35,266 bases of DNA from an uncultured Bacteroidota bacterium (lineage in GTDB: Bacteria; Bacteroidota; Bacteroidia; Bacteroidales; UBA12481): contig CAINOB010000012.1 of the NCBI GenBank assembly GCA_903851365.1, forward strand, positions 1-35,266. Direction: 5' to 3'. Shown here piece after piece: positions 8,817 to 16,609 of this stretch; the stretch's first letter is position 1, and each line of letters opens with the position of its first letter. A program made the position numbers and the translations under genes. Under the pieces are notes generated by a model. It was not told the origin of the DNA, ran no database searches, and saw only the letters and a program-made list of their open reading frames with translations.

Positions 8817-9284
8817 ATGGCTGATGTTCAACAGATTATTAAGGATGTTACCGTGGTTTATGGCAAAGAAAGAAAGGCATTGATGCCGATCCTTCAAGCT
8901 GTGGTTAAAACCAAAAATTACCTGGATGACCAGGATCTCATTTCAATTGCCAAAGCATTGGATCTATCTGCTGCCGAGGTTTTTGGAACCGCCAGTTTTT
9001 ACACCTTCCTGGATACCGTTCCACGCGGTAAAAATGTTATCAGGGTATGTAAGACGATCTCCTGTCATATGGCAGGTAAGGATGAAATAATCCATGCAAT
9101 AGAAGATACCTTAAAGGTAAAAACCGGACAAACCTCCGTTGACGGAAAATTCACTCTTCTGAGTGCCAACTGTTTGGGGTGGTGTCATAAAGGCCCGGTT
9201 ATGCTTATTAATGATAAGGTATTTCCCGAGCTGACTGCCGAAAAGGCAATCGAGATTTTGCAGAAATATCAGGAAGAAGATTAA
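8817..9284 (+). CDS. NuoE-like [2Fe-2S] subunit of hydrogenase A
   Basis: A HydC/NuoE-type thioredoxin-fold subunit carrying one [2Fe-2S] cluster beside the NuoF flavin subunit. Length 155 is normal. The N-terminal helical part (to about residue 65) is followed by the cluster domain with Cys78 and Cys83 (CKTISC) and Cys119 and Cys123 (CLGWC), which is the C-x4-C...C-x3-C pattern. It is first of a three-gene run (gaps of 27 and 18 nt) with a short NuoF and HydA, behind a candidate Rex site and a good ribosome site. It should pass electrons between the FMN of NuoF and HydA. Confidence 0.93.
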   Translation: MADVQQIIKDVTVVYGKERKALMPILQAVVKTKNYLDDQDLISIAKALDLSAAEVFGTASFYTFLDTVPRGKNVIRVCKTISCHMAGKDEIIHAIEDTLKVKTGQTSVDGKFTLLSANCLGWCHKGPVMLINDKVFPELTAEKAIEILQKYQEED

Positions 9285-9311
9285 TTATCAGGAACCAATA
9301 GCAATATAAAA

Positions 9312-10478
9312 ATGGAAAATACAAGACCTAAACGGGTTGATATTATATTCCTGATGGAAGGGATTGATCCGATAAAAGTTGTTGAGAATGCAATTAAAAA
9401 AAGTCCGGATGATATAATTCTTGACATGATTGATTCCGGGTTGAAAGGTCGTGGCGGTGCAGGATTCCCGACCGGGCTGAAATGGAAATTCACCCGAAAT
9501 GAAGATAGCTACGATAAGTATGTGATTTGTAATGCTGATGAAGGCGAACCAGGAACCTTCAAGGATAGAGAGATACTTGATCGCGTCCCTGAAAAGGTTT
9601 TTGCAGGATTGGCAATATGTGGATATACGATCGGTGCACGTGAAGGTTTTATTTACCTCCGCGGTGAATATAATTTCCTTTTGCCCGCTTTAAATGAAAA
9701 GCTGGATGTGTTTAATGCAGGATTAAAGAAAATCGGATTAGATTTTACTATCCAGATGCGTTCAGGCAGTGGGGCTTACATTTGTGGTGAGGAAAGTGCT
9801 TTATTTGAATCAATGGAGGGCAAGCGCGGCGAACCCAGGAATAAGCCTCCTTATCCAACTGTTGCGGGCTACCTGGGAAAACCTACTGCAATCAATAATG
9901 TGGAAACATTGGTTTATGCTTTCATGATCGCCCGGATAGGACCGGAAAAATTCAAGGAAATGGGAACAAAAGATTCACGCGGATCTAAAGTTTTCTCCAT
10001 TTCAGGTGATACCCCAAAAGCCGGCATTTCAGAATTGGAATTAGGAATGAGTGTACAGCAGTTCGTTGATGAATTCGGTGACGGCGACACAAAAGCAGTA
10101 CAAGTAGGAGGAGCTTCGGGTGGTTGCGTTCCGAGGAAGATGTTTAAGGAAACCATTATCGGTTACGAAGGCATTCCGACGGGAGGTTCCATGATGTTAT
10201 TCAACAGCAGTCGCTCCATGTACAATGTCTTACATGATTATCTGGAATTCTTTACAGAAGAATCATGTGGACAATGTACACCATGCCGGGTAGGTTGCCA
10301 GCAGTTGTTAAAGGGAATCGAAGCAGTTAAACGGGGTGAAAAGAACCCGGGCTACCTTGATGACCTGAAGAAACTTGCCAAAACGATGAAAGTTGCGGCT
10401 AAGTGCGGTCTGGGGCAATCAGTTGCTAACCCATTCATTTCTATTGTTTCGAATTTCAAAGAAGAAATAATTTATTAA
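9312..10478 (+). CDS. NuoF-like FMN/NADH subunit of hydrogenase A, short form
   Basis: The flavin subunit that exchanges electrons with NADH. FMN/NADH motifs: GLKGRGGAGFPTGLKW, CNADEGEPGTFKDRE, GSGAYICGEESAL and NKPPYPTVAGYLGKPT. The [4Fe-4S] ligands are in ESCGQCTPCRVG and the downstream AKCGLGQS. Glu119 in YLRGEY matches the residue that contacts the NADH ribose in complex I NuoF. At 388 residues it lacks both the N-terminal thioredoxin-like [2Fe-2S] domain and the C-terminal two-[4Fe-4S] ferredoxin domain present in the HydB at 16606-18399. I recall that short HydB proteins are associated with NADH-dependent, ferredoxin-independent hydrogenases such as that of Syntrophomonas wolfei; application here is inference. 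Confidence 0.94.
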   Translation: MENTRPKRVDIIFLMEGIDPIKVVENAIKKSPDDIILDMIDSGLKGRGGAGFPTGLKWKFTRNEDSYDKYVICNADEGEPGTFKDREILDRVPEKVFAGLAICGYTIGAREGFIYLRGEYNFLLPALNEKLDVFNAGLKKIGLDFTIQMRSGSGAYICGEESALFESMEGKRGEPRNKPPYPTVAGYLGKPTAINNVETLVYAFMIARIGPEKFKEMGTKDSRGSKVFSISGDTPKAGISELELGMSVQQFVDEFGDGDTKAVQVGGASGGCVPRKMFKETIIGYEGIPTGGSMMLFNSSRSMYNVLHDYLEFFTEESCGQCTPCRVGCQQLLKGIEAVKRGEKNPGYLDDLKKLAKTMKVAAKCGLGQSVANPFISIVSNFKEEIIY

Positions 10479-10496
10479 GCCAAAATCGGAAGAACC

Positions 10497-12290
10497 ATGA
10501 GTAAATATTTGGTGAATCTTACAATCAACGATATACCGGTTTCAGTACCGGAAGGAACAACCATCCTTGCTGCTGCAAAAAAACTGGATTTCAGGATTCC
10601 AACACTTTGTTATCACGAAGACCTTTGCGTTGCAGGTAATTGCAGGGTTTGCGTTGTTGAACAGGTGGGTGGACGGGCACTTATAGCAGCCTGTGCAACC
10701 CCGGTATCTGAGGGAATGCAGATCCATACCAACAGTGCTGTTGTACGGACCGCTCGTAAAACTATTATCGAATTGCTGCTTTCGGAACATAACTCCGACT
10801 GCACCAAGTGTTACAAAAACGGGAACTGTGAATTGCAAAGTCTGGCACACGAATACCGTGTTGGGGATCATGTATTCATTGATCTGGTTAACGGAAAGCA
10901 TAGGTCTATTGACGATCTATCTCCATCTATTATTAAAGATGACAGCAAGTGTATCCGTTGCCAACGTTGTGTCAGGACATGCGATGAACTTCAGGGAGTA
11001 TCAGCCCTTGCTGTTGCTTATAAAGGAGATCATCAGAAGATATCTACTTTTTTAGACCATCCGCTGGTTGAAGTAGTATGCACCAACTGTGGACAATGCG
11101 TGAACCGCTGTCCGGTTGGAGCATTGATCGAGAAAACCTATGTTGAGGAAGTTTGGGATGTAATCAATAATCCAAACAAACATGTTGTTGTTCAAACAGC
11201 GCCTGCTGTAAGGGTTGCTATCGGGGAAGAACTTGGCTATAATCCTGGCGAAAGACTTACCGGTAAGATGGTTACCGCGCTGAAAAGGTTAGGATTTGAT
11301 TCTGTTCTGGATACTGACTTTACTGCTGACCTTACCATTCTTGAAGAAGGTACGGAGTTATTGACCCGTTTGAAGAGGGCAGTGGTTGATAAGGACCCGA
11401 CTGTAGCATTGCCAATGACAACTTCTTGCTCGCCTGGCTGGATCAAGTTTATTGAGCATACGTTCCCAGAATATCTACCGAATGTATCAACCTGTAAATC
11501 TCCACAGCAGATGTTTGGCGCTTTGGCCAAGACCTATTATGCTCAGAAAAAGGGGTTGAAAGCACAGGATATCACTGTGGTATCTATTATGCCGTGTACT
11601 GCTAAAAAATATGAAGCAAACCGTCCCGAAATGCGGTCAAGCGGATATAAGGATGTAGATTATGTTCTGACTACCAGGGAATTGGGTATGATGATCAAGC
11701 AAGCTGGAATCAATTTCCAGAATCTTGAGGATTCCGCATATGACAGCATTATGGGCGAATCGACAGGTGCTGCAGTAATCTTCGGAGCAACCGGTGGTGT
11801 TATGGAAGCCGCCTTAAGAACTGTATATGAATTGGTTACTGGTAGGGAAGTGCCATTTGCCAACCTAAACATACTACCTGTCCGTGGTATGGAAGGAGTA
11901 AAAGAGGCAAAAGTCAAGATTGAGGGCTGTTTACCGGAATGGAAATTCCTTGATGGAATCGAAGTCTCCTGTGCAGTGGCACACAGTCTGGCGCATGCCC
12001 GTAAATTGATGCAGGCTGTAAAAGATGGAACGGCACACTATCATTTTATTGAGGTAATGGCTTGTCCGGGTGGATGTTTGGGTGGTGGCGGTCAGCCGAT
12101 TCCGACCAATGAGGATATCCGGGCTAAGAGGGCAGCTGCTATTTATGGCGAAGATGAAGGTTTACCATTACGTAAATCTCACGAAAATCCTGAAGTCAAG
12201 ATGATTTATGAGGAATTCCTTGGAGCTCCAAACAGCCATAAATCACATAGTTTACTTCATACTCACTATCTGGTCAGAAAACAATATTAA
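10497..12290 (+). CDS. hydA: [FeFe] hydrogenase catalytic subunit HydA (set A), TSCSP variant
   Basis: A group A modular [FeFe] hydrogenase of 597 residues. Order: plant-type [2Fe-2S] (Cys38, 49, 52 and a later Cys), His-Cys [4Fe-4S] (HNSDCTKCYKNGNC), two [4Fe-4S] (CIRCQRCVRTC, CTNCGQCVNRC), the H-cluster domain and a small-subunit-like C-terminal tail (LRKSHENP ... LLHTHY). H-cluster motifs: L1 TSCSPGW (Cys311, Ser312), L2 MPCTAKKYE (Cys367), L3 MACPGGCLGGGGQP (Cys523, Cys527). Proton-path motifs EEGTELL and SPQQMFG are intact. The oddity is Ser312 where almost all relatives have the second Cys of TSCCP; the codon is TCG, two changes from TGC or TGT, so a single read error is unlikely. Cytoplasmic, no signal peptide. 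Confidence 0.95.
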   Translation: MSKYLVNLTINDIPVSVPEGTTILAAAKKLDFRIPTLCYHEDLCVAGNCRVCVVEQVGGRALIAACATPVSEGMQIHTNSAVVRTARKTIIELLLSEHNSDCTKCYKNGNCELQSLAHEYRVGDHVFIDLVNGKHRSIDDLSPSIIKDDSKCIRCQRCVRTCDELQGVSALAVAYKGDHQKISTFLDHPLVEVVCTNCGQCVNRCPVGALIEKTYVEEVWDVINNPNKHVVVQTAPAVRVAIGEELGYNPGERLTGKMVTALKRLGFDSVLDTDFTADLTILEEGTELLTRLKRAVVDKDPTVALPMTTSCSPGWIKFIEHTFPEYLPNVSTCKSPQQMFGALAKTYYAQKKGLKAQDITVVSIMPCTAKKYEANRPEMRSSGYKDVDYVLTTRELGMMIKQAGINFQNLEDSAYDSIMGESTGAAVIFGATGGVMEAALRTVYELVTGREVPFANLNILPVRGMEGVKEAKVKIEGCLPEWKFLDGIEVSCAVAHSLAHARKLMQAVKDGTAHYHFIEVMACPGGCLGGGGQPIPTNEDIRAKRAAAIYGEDEGLPLRKSHENPEVKMIYEEFLGAPNSHKSHSLLHTHYLVRKQY

Positions 12291-12315
12291 GGTTATTGAT
12301 TGATAGAATTGAAAA

Positions 12316-12348
12316 GGAGGCTATTTGAAAATAGTCTCCTTTTTTTTT
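12316..12348 (+). terminator. Rho-independent terminator after hydrogenase block A
   Basis: A 10-bp stem, GGAGGCTATT pairing with AATAGTCTCC (one G-T wobble), with a TGAA loop and followed by nine T residues. It begins 26 nt after the HydA stop, so it should end the block A transcript before the block B promoter. Confidence 0.92.
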
Positions 12349-12367
12349 GAAAAACACTAATAAATCA

Positions 12368-12398
12368 TTTGTTCTCCGATAAAGTTCTTATATATTTG
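12368..12398 (+). promoter_or_regulatory. Bacteroidetes-type promoter for block B
   Basis: TTTG (12368-12371), 19 nt, then TATATTTG (12391-12398): a full match to the phylum's -33 TTTG / -7 TAnnTTTG pattern. It lies between the block A terminator and the first block B gene (ATG 12449). A candidate Rex operator lies immediately downstream, where it could block transcription. Confidence 0.75.
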
Positions 12399-12416
12399 CG
12401 TGTGAAATAAATAACA

Positions 12417-12434
12417 TTGTTAGTAAAATAACAG
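12417..12434. promoter_or_regulatory. Candidate Rex operator before block B
   Basis: TTGTTA-GTAAAA-TAACAG has the same half-sites and the same 6-nt spacer length as the site at 8735-8752, with a different spacer sequence. It is 14 nt before the DRTGG gene and just downstream of the predicted transcription start. A weaker copy, GTGTGA-AATAAA-TAACAT (12400-12417), overlaps its left edge at a 17-nt offset. The conservation of half-sites but not spacer is what a dimeric repressor site should show. Confidence 0.65.
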
Positions 12435-12448
12435 AAAGTTTATTTCAA

Positions 12449-12823
12449 ATGAAAAACTCAGATAATCAGTTCATTAAAATGACGATTGAGGAAATACTGG
12501 AGCGGACGGGTGGGGAAATCCAATGTGGTGCACACAGGAAGTTCGATAAAGTTGACCGTGCATTCTGCTCTGACCTGATGAGCGACGTTCTTACCCTAGG
12601 ATGCCAGGAAGTACTTTTAATTACCGGACTTGCCAATGTTCAAGCTATCCGGACGGCCGAAATGGCTGACATCTCACATATTTTATTTGTTCGCGATAAG
12701 AACATCACCGAAGAAATGATACAACTGGCTGCAGAAAACGATATGATACTTGTTAAATGCAAGTCATCAATGTTCAAAGTTGCCGGAGAATTATTTGCCG
12801 CAGGAATAAAGCCTGTTTATTAA
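12449..12823 (+). CDS. DRTGG-domain-like small protein (first copy)
   Basis: A 124-residue soluble protein with alternating strands and helices (GCQEVLLITGLANVQAIRTAEMAD, ISHILFVRDKN, MILVKCKSSMFKVAGELF). It resembles the small stand-alone DRTGG proteins found with HydS and hydrogenase genes in anaerobes. It shares a layout with the second copy at 14577-14930 (VxITxxxNVxAIxxA ... SDLLSDV / SDLMSDV). The role is unknown; ligand or nucleotide sensing is inference. It leads block B and its stop overlaps the next start by one base (TAATG). Confidence 0.75.
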   Translation: MKNSDNQFIKMTIEEILERTGGEIQCGAHRKFDKVDRAFCSDLMSDVLTLGCQEVLLITGLANVQAIRTAEMADISHILFVRDKNITEEMIQLAAENDMILVKCKSSMFKVAGELFAAGIKPVY

Positions 12824-13239
12824 TGGATCTGGACTACAATATTGAAGGGGGCGATTTTACCCATGCAGGTGAGGCTTCGAGTCATCTTAAAAAGATACTT
12901 AAAAGCTTGAATCTGGATTCCGCCTTAATTCGGAGAACGGTGGTTGCCATGTATGAGGCAGAAGTAAATGTTGTCGCGCATGCCTGGTCCGGTACTATAC
13001 ATGTAAATATTCAACCCGATCATATACAGATTGCCGTCCGGGATTCAGGTCCTGGAATAACCGATGTGGAACTCGCGATGCAGAAGGGATATTCCACCGC
13101 TTCTGCGGCCGTGAGGGAGATGGGTTTTGGCGCAGGTATGGGGCTTCCAAATATTAAGGAAAATTCAGATTTCATGGATATTACTTCTGAACCCGGCAAT
13201 GGAACAATATTGAAAATTGTTAATCGCATCAAGCCATGA
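12823..13239 (+). CDS. RsbW/RsbT-like GHKL ATPase (first)
   Basis: A 138-residue GHKL-fold ATPase like anti-sigma-factor serine kinases. The N box is YEAEVNVVAHA, G1 is DSGPGI and G2 is GFGAGMGLPNIK; the tail EPGNGTILKI completes the fold. The frame is open upstream to an ATG at 12757, but ATG at 12823 overlaps the preceding stop as TAATG and gives a normal N-terminus, so it is chosen. It overlaps the next gene, the HydS-like protein, by ATGA, implying tightly coupled expression. A kinase role towards a partner protein is inferred. No STAS-domain anti-anti-sigma factor is in the window. Confidence 0.85.
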   Translation: MDLDYNIEGGDFTHAGEASSHLKKILKSLNLDSALIRRTVVAMYEAEVNVVAHAWSGTIHVNIQPDHIQIAVRDSGPGITDVELAMQKGYSTASAAVREMGFGAGMGLPNIKENSDFMDITSEPGNGTILKIVNRIKP

Positions 13240-14573
13240 CAGAAGAGAATTACTTCCATCACGCTCTATATGTTGATACAGTTCAGTGCAATGGCTGCGT
13301 TCATTGTGTGAGAGTTTGTCCAACCGAAGCTATTAGGGTCAAAAAAGGCTTTGCTGTCATTGATGCCAACAAATGTGTTGATTGTGGGAATTGTTACCGT
13401 GTTTGTCCGGTTAAAGCCATCAAAGTTGAGCAAGATGATCTAACTGCCATCTTCAATTATCCCGTCAGGGTTGCTTTAATTCCATCAGTCTTTATTGGAA
13501 GATTTGCCCAGGACATAAAAACCGAAACTATTTACGGGGCCTTATTAAAATTAGGATTCACTTATGTCTTTGAAGTTGAGCATGGGGTCAGCACGGTTGC
13601 CGAAGGGATCCGTTCTTATATTGCTGCTAATCCGCAAGTCAGACCGTTGATATCTTCCTATTGTCCGGCAGTTGTCCGACTGATTCAAGTCAGGTATCCA
13701 TCACTTGCTGACCATATTATCCGGGTTAAACCGCCGGTGGATGTTTCAGCTATTTATTGCAGAAAATTCTTTGAAGATCAAGGTTGTGATCCCGAACAAA
13801 CGGGGATTTTCTATATTACTCCGTGTGCTGCAAAGATTGCTGCTTTTAAATCGCCGGTCGGGGAAAGTAAATCTCCACTGTCGGGTGTTATTAATCTTGA
13901 TTTTCTGTATAACAAAGTGTTGGCAATCATATATCAGGATCGGAAAAACCTCACAGCTGAATTTCAAAGTCCGCCAGCCTCAGCTATTAAATGGAGTCTT
14001 ACGCGCGGTGAAGTTTCTTGTTCAACCGTGCGTGCCCTTGCTGTCGACGGTATGCATGAGATAAGCGATATTCTTGAAAAAATTGAGGAAGGTCAAATCA
14101 AAGGAATTGATTTTCTGGAAATGAAGGCTTGTCAGGAAGGCTGCGCAGGAGGTATTCTGACTGCAGGAAATACTTTTCTGACCGTGGCAAACATGGAACG
14201 CAGAGCATCAATGAAATCCCACACCTGCAGCTGCGAAGTTAGCCCATTGCATTATTATCAGAGTTTTCTGTCTGGATTGATATCACTGAGCCCGGTGGAA
14301 CCTCGCTCAGGACTTAAGCTTGATCAGGATGTGGAAAAAGCAATGGCCAAGCTTGAATCATTACGCAAAATAGAACTTCTCCTACCGGGAATTGACTGCA
14401 GCGCCTGTGGGGCACCTACCTGTCATGCCCTTGCAGAGGATCTGGTTCAGGATAAAGGTAATATCAGCCAGTGTCCATACATGGATTTATTATCTCTTAA
14501 CCGAGGGCAGATCAGTGGGGCCGAGGCACTTGATCATGCGGAAAATGTGTGGACGGGACGTATTAAAGATTAA
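13236..14573 (+). CDS. HydS-like Fe-S protein with H-cluster motifs and C-terminal [4Fe-4S] domain
   Basis: A putative H2 or redox sensor related to [FeFe] hydrogenase, 445 residues. N-terminal two-[4Fe-4S] ferredoxin starts at Cys18 (CNGCVHCVRVC) with a second set CVDCGNCYRVC. Hydrogenase-like motifs are L1 SSYCPAVV (Cys143), L2 TPCAAKI (Cys197) and L3 KACQEGCAGG (Cys299, Cys303), so all four cluster cysteines remain but the proton-shuttle Cys is Tyr142. A C-terminal domain has Cys388, 391, 396 and 413 (C-x2-C-x4-C-x16-C), like the PF04060 Fe-S domain. It has no PAS domain or kinase. The flanking ATPase and DRTGG genes are the likely output partners. This best fits the short sensory [FeFe] group; catalysis is doubtful. 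Confidence 0.88.
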   Translation: MTEENYFHHALYVDTVQCNGCVHCVRVCPTEAIRVKKGFAVIDANKCVDCGNCYRVCPVKAIKVEQDDLTAIFNYPVRVALIPSVFIGRFAQDIKTETIYGALLKLGFTYVFEVEHGVSTVAEGIRSYIAANPQVRPLISSYCPAVVRLIQVRYPSLADHIIRVKPPVDVSAIYCRKFFEDQGCDPEQTGIFYITPCAAKIAAFKSPVGESKSPLSGVINLDFLYNKVLAIIYQDRKNLTAEFQSPPASAIKWSLTRGEVSCSTVRALAVDGMHEISDILEKIEEGQIKGIDFLEMKACQEGCAGGILTAGNTFLTVANMERRASMKSHTCSCEVSPLHYYQSFLSGLISLSPVEPRSGLKLDQDVEKAMAKLESLRKIELLLPGIDCSACGAPTCHALAEDLVQDKGNISQCPYMDLLSLNRGQISGAEALDHAENVWTGRIKD

Positions 14574-14576
14574 AAG

Positions 14577-14930
14577 ATGAAAGTTAAAGAGCTGGTAAAG
14601 GAATTGAACCTGGAGGTAATTAATCCGGGGGAAAATATGGAACGAACGATTTCAGGGGGGTATGCATCAGATCTCCTAAGTGATGTCATGGGGCATTCAA
14701 AACCTGATATGGTATGGATCACGTTGCAGGCGCATGTTAATGTCATTGCAGTAGCGAGTTTAAAGGACCTTGCAGCAATCATTCTTGTTCATGGACAACT
14801 GCCTGATGTAGAAGTGATAGAGAAAGCTCGCGAGGAAGGGATATCTCTTTTAGGGACTGTTTCTGACACTTTCCTGACTGCAGCCAAAGTTTATGAGAGT
14901 CTGCACAGGAATGGAAATGATAAACGTTGA
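14577..14930 (+). CDS. DRTGG-domain-like small protein (second copy)
   Basis: A 117-residue relative of the protein at 12449-12823, with ISGGYASDLLSDVMGHSKPD, MVWITLQAHVNVIAVASLKDL and VSDTFLTAAKVYESL. It is one of two DRTGG-type proteins bracketing the GHKL ATPase and HydS-like gene, which suggests that they form a signalling unit or bind the same ligand. Its 3' end overlaps the PHP gene by 14 nt. The biochemical role is not known. Confidence 0.78.
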   Translation: MKVKELVKELNLEVINPGENMERTISGGYASDLLSDVMGHSKPDMVWITLQAHVNVIAVASLKDLAAIILVHGQLPDVEVIEKAREEGISLLGTVSDTFLTAAKVYESLHRNGNDKR

Positions 14931-15642
14931 TTGGCATATACATACGACTTTGTCGCCATGCGGCGACTTATCGATGGATCCTCTGACAGTCCTGCAAAAG
15001 GCTCATCAGCAAGGATTAAGGGTTATAGGGATAACCGACCATAATTCGACCCGGCAGGGCAGGCTTATGAAAAGTGAATTCTCAGATAATCACCTGATGA
15101 TCCTGGTTGGTGCAGAGGTTACCACGCGTGAAGAAATACATTGTTTAGCGTTCTTTGATGATCTTGTTGCTCTGGATGAATTCCAGATATATCTCGACCG
15201 GCATTTGCCGGCAATAGACAATAATCCTGTATTCTTTGGCGACCAGGTTGTCGTTGATGCCTCAGGAAACATCGTTTTTGAAGAAAAAAGATTGTTAATC
15301 TCGGCTCTGGACCAATCGCTGCAGCAAGTTGCCTCTTTTGTGGCCGAACGTGGTGGGATATTTATTCCTGCACATATAAATCGTCCGAGTTACAGCTTGT
15401 TATCACAATTGGGAATCATCCCTGATAAACTGATTGCAGATGCTCTTGAGTGGGTGCCGGGATACAAAGCGGGACCAGAATATTCGGACATTTCTGGAAT
15501 GTCATCATTTCCGATAGTGTTCAGTTCTGATGCTCATAGGCCTGACGAAATCGGATCGAAGTATACAAGCATGGAAATCGATGAACTGACCTTTAGGGGA
15601 GTAAAGCAGGGATTAACCGGAAAATTAACTCTTGCCAGTTAA
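14917..15642 (+). CDS. PHP-domain metal-dependent phosphoesterase
   Basis: A polymerase-and-histidinol-phosphatase-fold hydrolase of 241 residues without polymerase domains. Metal ligands are visible in order: DWHIHTTLSPCGD, GITDHNST, GAEVTTREEIHCLAF, IFIPAHINRPSYS and FSSDAHRPDEIG. The start is uncertain: ATG 14893, 14911 and 14917 are in frame. The last has AGGA at a proper distance and begins just before the HIH motif, so it is used. The substrate is unknown; a nucleotide, RNA or phosphoprotein signal is possible given its place among ATPase and sensor genes, but that is inference. Confidence 0.88.
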   Translation: MINVDWHIHTTLSPCGDLSMDPLTVLQKAHQQGLRVIGITDHNSTRQGRLMKSEFSDNHLMILVGAEVTTREEIHCLAFFDDLVALDEFQIYLDRHLPAIDNNPVFFGDQVVVDASGNIVFEEKRLLISALDQSLQQVASFVAERGGIFIPAHINRPSYSLLSQLGIIPDKLIADALEWVPGYKAGPEYSDISGMSSFPIVFSSDAHRPDEIGSKYTSMEIDELTFRGVKQGLTGKLTLAS

Positions 15643-15643
15643 A

Positions 15644-16189
15644 ATGAAAGATCTGAGTCTGCATATTTTAGATATAGTTCAAAATTCGATCCGGGCCAAC
15701 GCTTTGACCGTCACTGTCAGCCTCATCGTTGACAAGGATAACTACCTGCACCTTTCGGTCATTGACAATGGAACCGGCATGGACAAATATCAACTGGAAA
15801 GGGTTAAAGATCCATTTTTTTCAACCCGGACTACGCGAAAAATTGGACTGGGTGTTCCATTGCTGGCTCAAAAAGCGGAGGCCTCCGGAGGATTCATCTC
15901 TGTAAAATCAAAAGAAGGCAAGGGTACCGAATTGCTTGCCTCATTCCTATTGACACATCCTGATTGTCCGCCTCTGGGGGACATCCCTGAATGTGCCTGG
16001 ATGCTAATGGCTTCCAGCCCGGGAATCAGGATGATTTTCAAATTTAAAGGGGCTATGAATGAATGTGAATGGGACAGCGACCAGATCCGCACAGAATTGG
16101 GGGGAATCCCATTAACGGAAAAGGAAGTAATGACTGGAATATTAGAATGGTTCAAATTGGATTTTAGTAATTTTAAAGGAAATATATAA
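15644..16189 (+). CDS. GHKL ATPase (second), histidine-kinase-like without HisKA
   Basis: A 181-residue GHKL ATPase domain with N box HILDIVQNSIRANA, G1 DNGTGM, F box DPFFSTR and G2 IGLGVPLLAQKAEASGG, followed by a C-terminal extension of about 80 residues. It lacks a phosphoacceptor domain. ATG at 15644 lies one base after the PHP stop; a TTG at 15632 is less likely. It differs from the first ATPase (12823-13239) by its histidine-kinase-style F/G boxes. Such proteins are common just before NuoE/HydB/HydA genes in anaerobes. It may regulate assembly or activity of HydABC, but this is inference. Confidence 0.85.
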   Translation: MKDLSLHILDIVQNSIRANALTVTVSLIVDKDNYLHLSVIDNGTGMDKYQLERVKDPFFSTRTTRKIGLGVPLLAQKAEASGGFISVKSKEGKGTELLASFLLTHPDCPPLGDIPECAWMLMASSPGIRMIFKFKGAMNECEWDSDQIRTELGGIPLTEKEVMTGILEWFKLDFSNFKGNI

Positions 16190-16192
16190 GAC

Positions 16193-16609
16193 ATGACCAA
16201 GGTTAAAACACTGGCTGATCTAAAAAAACTTCGTGAGGAACTACAGAAGAAAATTCATGTACGTGAATCCGGAGATCATCCTGAATCGACCGTTCAGGTA
16301 AAAGTAGCGATGGCTACTTGTGGTATTGCATCCGGTGCCAAGGATGTAATGGTATTTTTAATGGAAGAGCTTGAGAAGCGCGGAATTGATTCCGTTGTGA
16401 CCCAAACCGGATGTATGGGTTACTGCTATGCGGAACCTACCATCGAAGTTACGCTTCCAGGACATGAGCCTCTTGTATTCGGATTTGTCGATAAAAAGAA
16501 GGCTGATGAAATTATCGAGAAATACATCAAAAACGGGGAACTTGTTGATGGTATCATTCCGATCACCTACCAATCGATCAATGAAAATCAGGAGGAGGGT
16601 CAGCAATGA
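16193..16609 (+). CDS. Thioredoxin-like (2Fe-2S) ferredoxin-domain protein
   Basis: A 138-residue thioredoxin-fold ferredoxin related to NuoE C-terminal domains. ATCGIASGAKD supplies one Cys where classical members have a C-x4-C pair, and TGCMGYC supplies two more. With three cysteines in these motifs, either a non-cysteine ligand completes the cluster or no standard [2Fe-2S] forms. It starts 3 nt after the ATPase stop and overlaps HydB by ATGA, so it belongs to the hydrogenase operon. It could relay electrons to HydB or take part in assembly; neither is proven. Confidence 0.82.
   Translation: MTKVKTLADLKKLREELQKKIHVRESGDHPESTVQVKVAMATCGIASGAKDVMVFLMEELEKRGIDSVVTQTGCMGYCYAEPTIEVTLPGHEPLVFGFVDKKKADEIIEKYIKNGELVDGIIPITYQSINENQEEGQQ

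Noticed and set aside
12757-13239. Start of the first GHKL ATPase at 12757
   Set aside because: That start would overlap the DRTGG gene by 67 nt and add a Cys/Arg-rich leader unlike the family; ATG 12823 gives a TAATG junction and a normal N-terminus.
14893-14930. Translational frameshift joining the second DRTGG gene and the PHP gene
   Set aside because: A short overlap with an AGGA site before ATG 14917 explains ordinary coupled initiation; no slippery sequence was seen.
12820-16189. A sigma-factor or STAS partner hidden between the signalling genes
   Set aside because: All bases are taken by identified genes with overlaps or gaps of a few nt; no additional frame with STAS or sigma-factor features was found.
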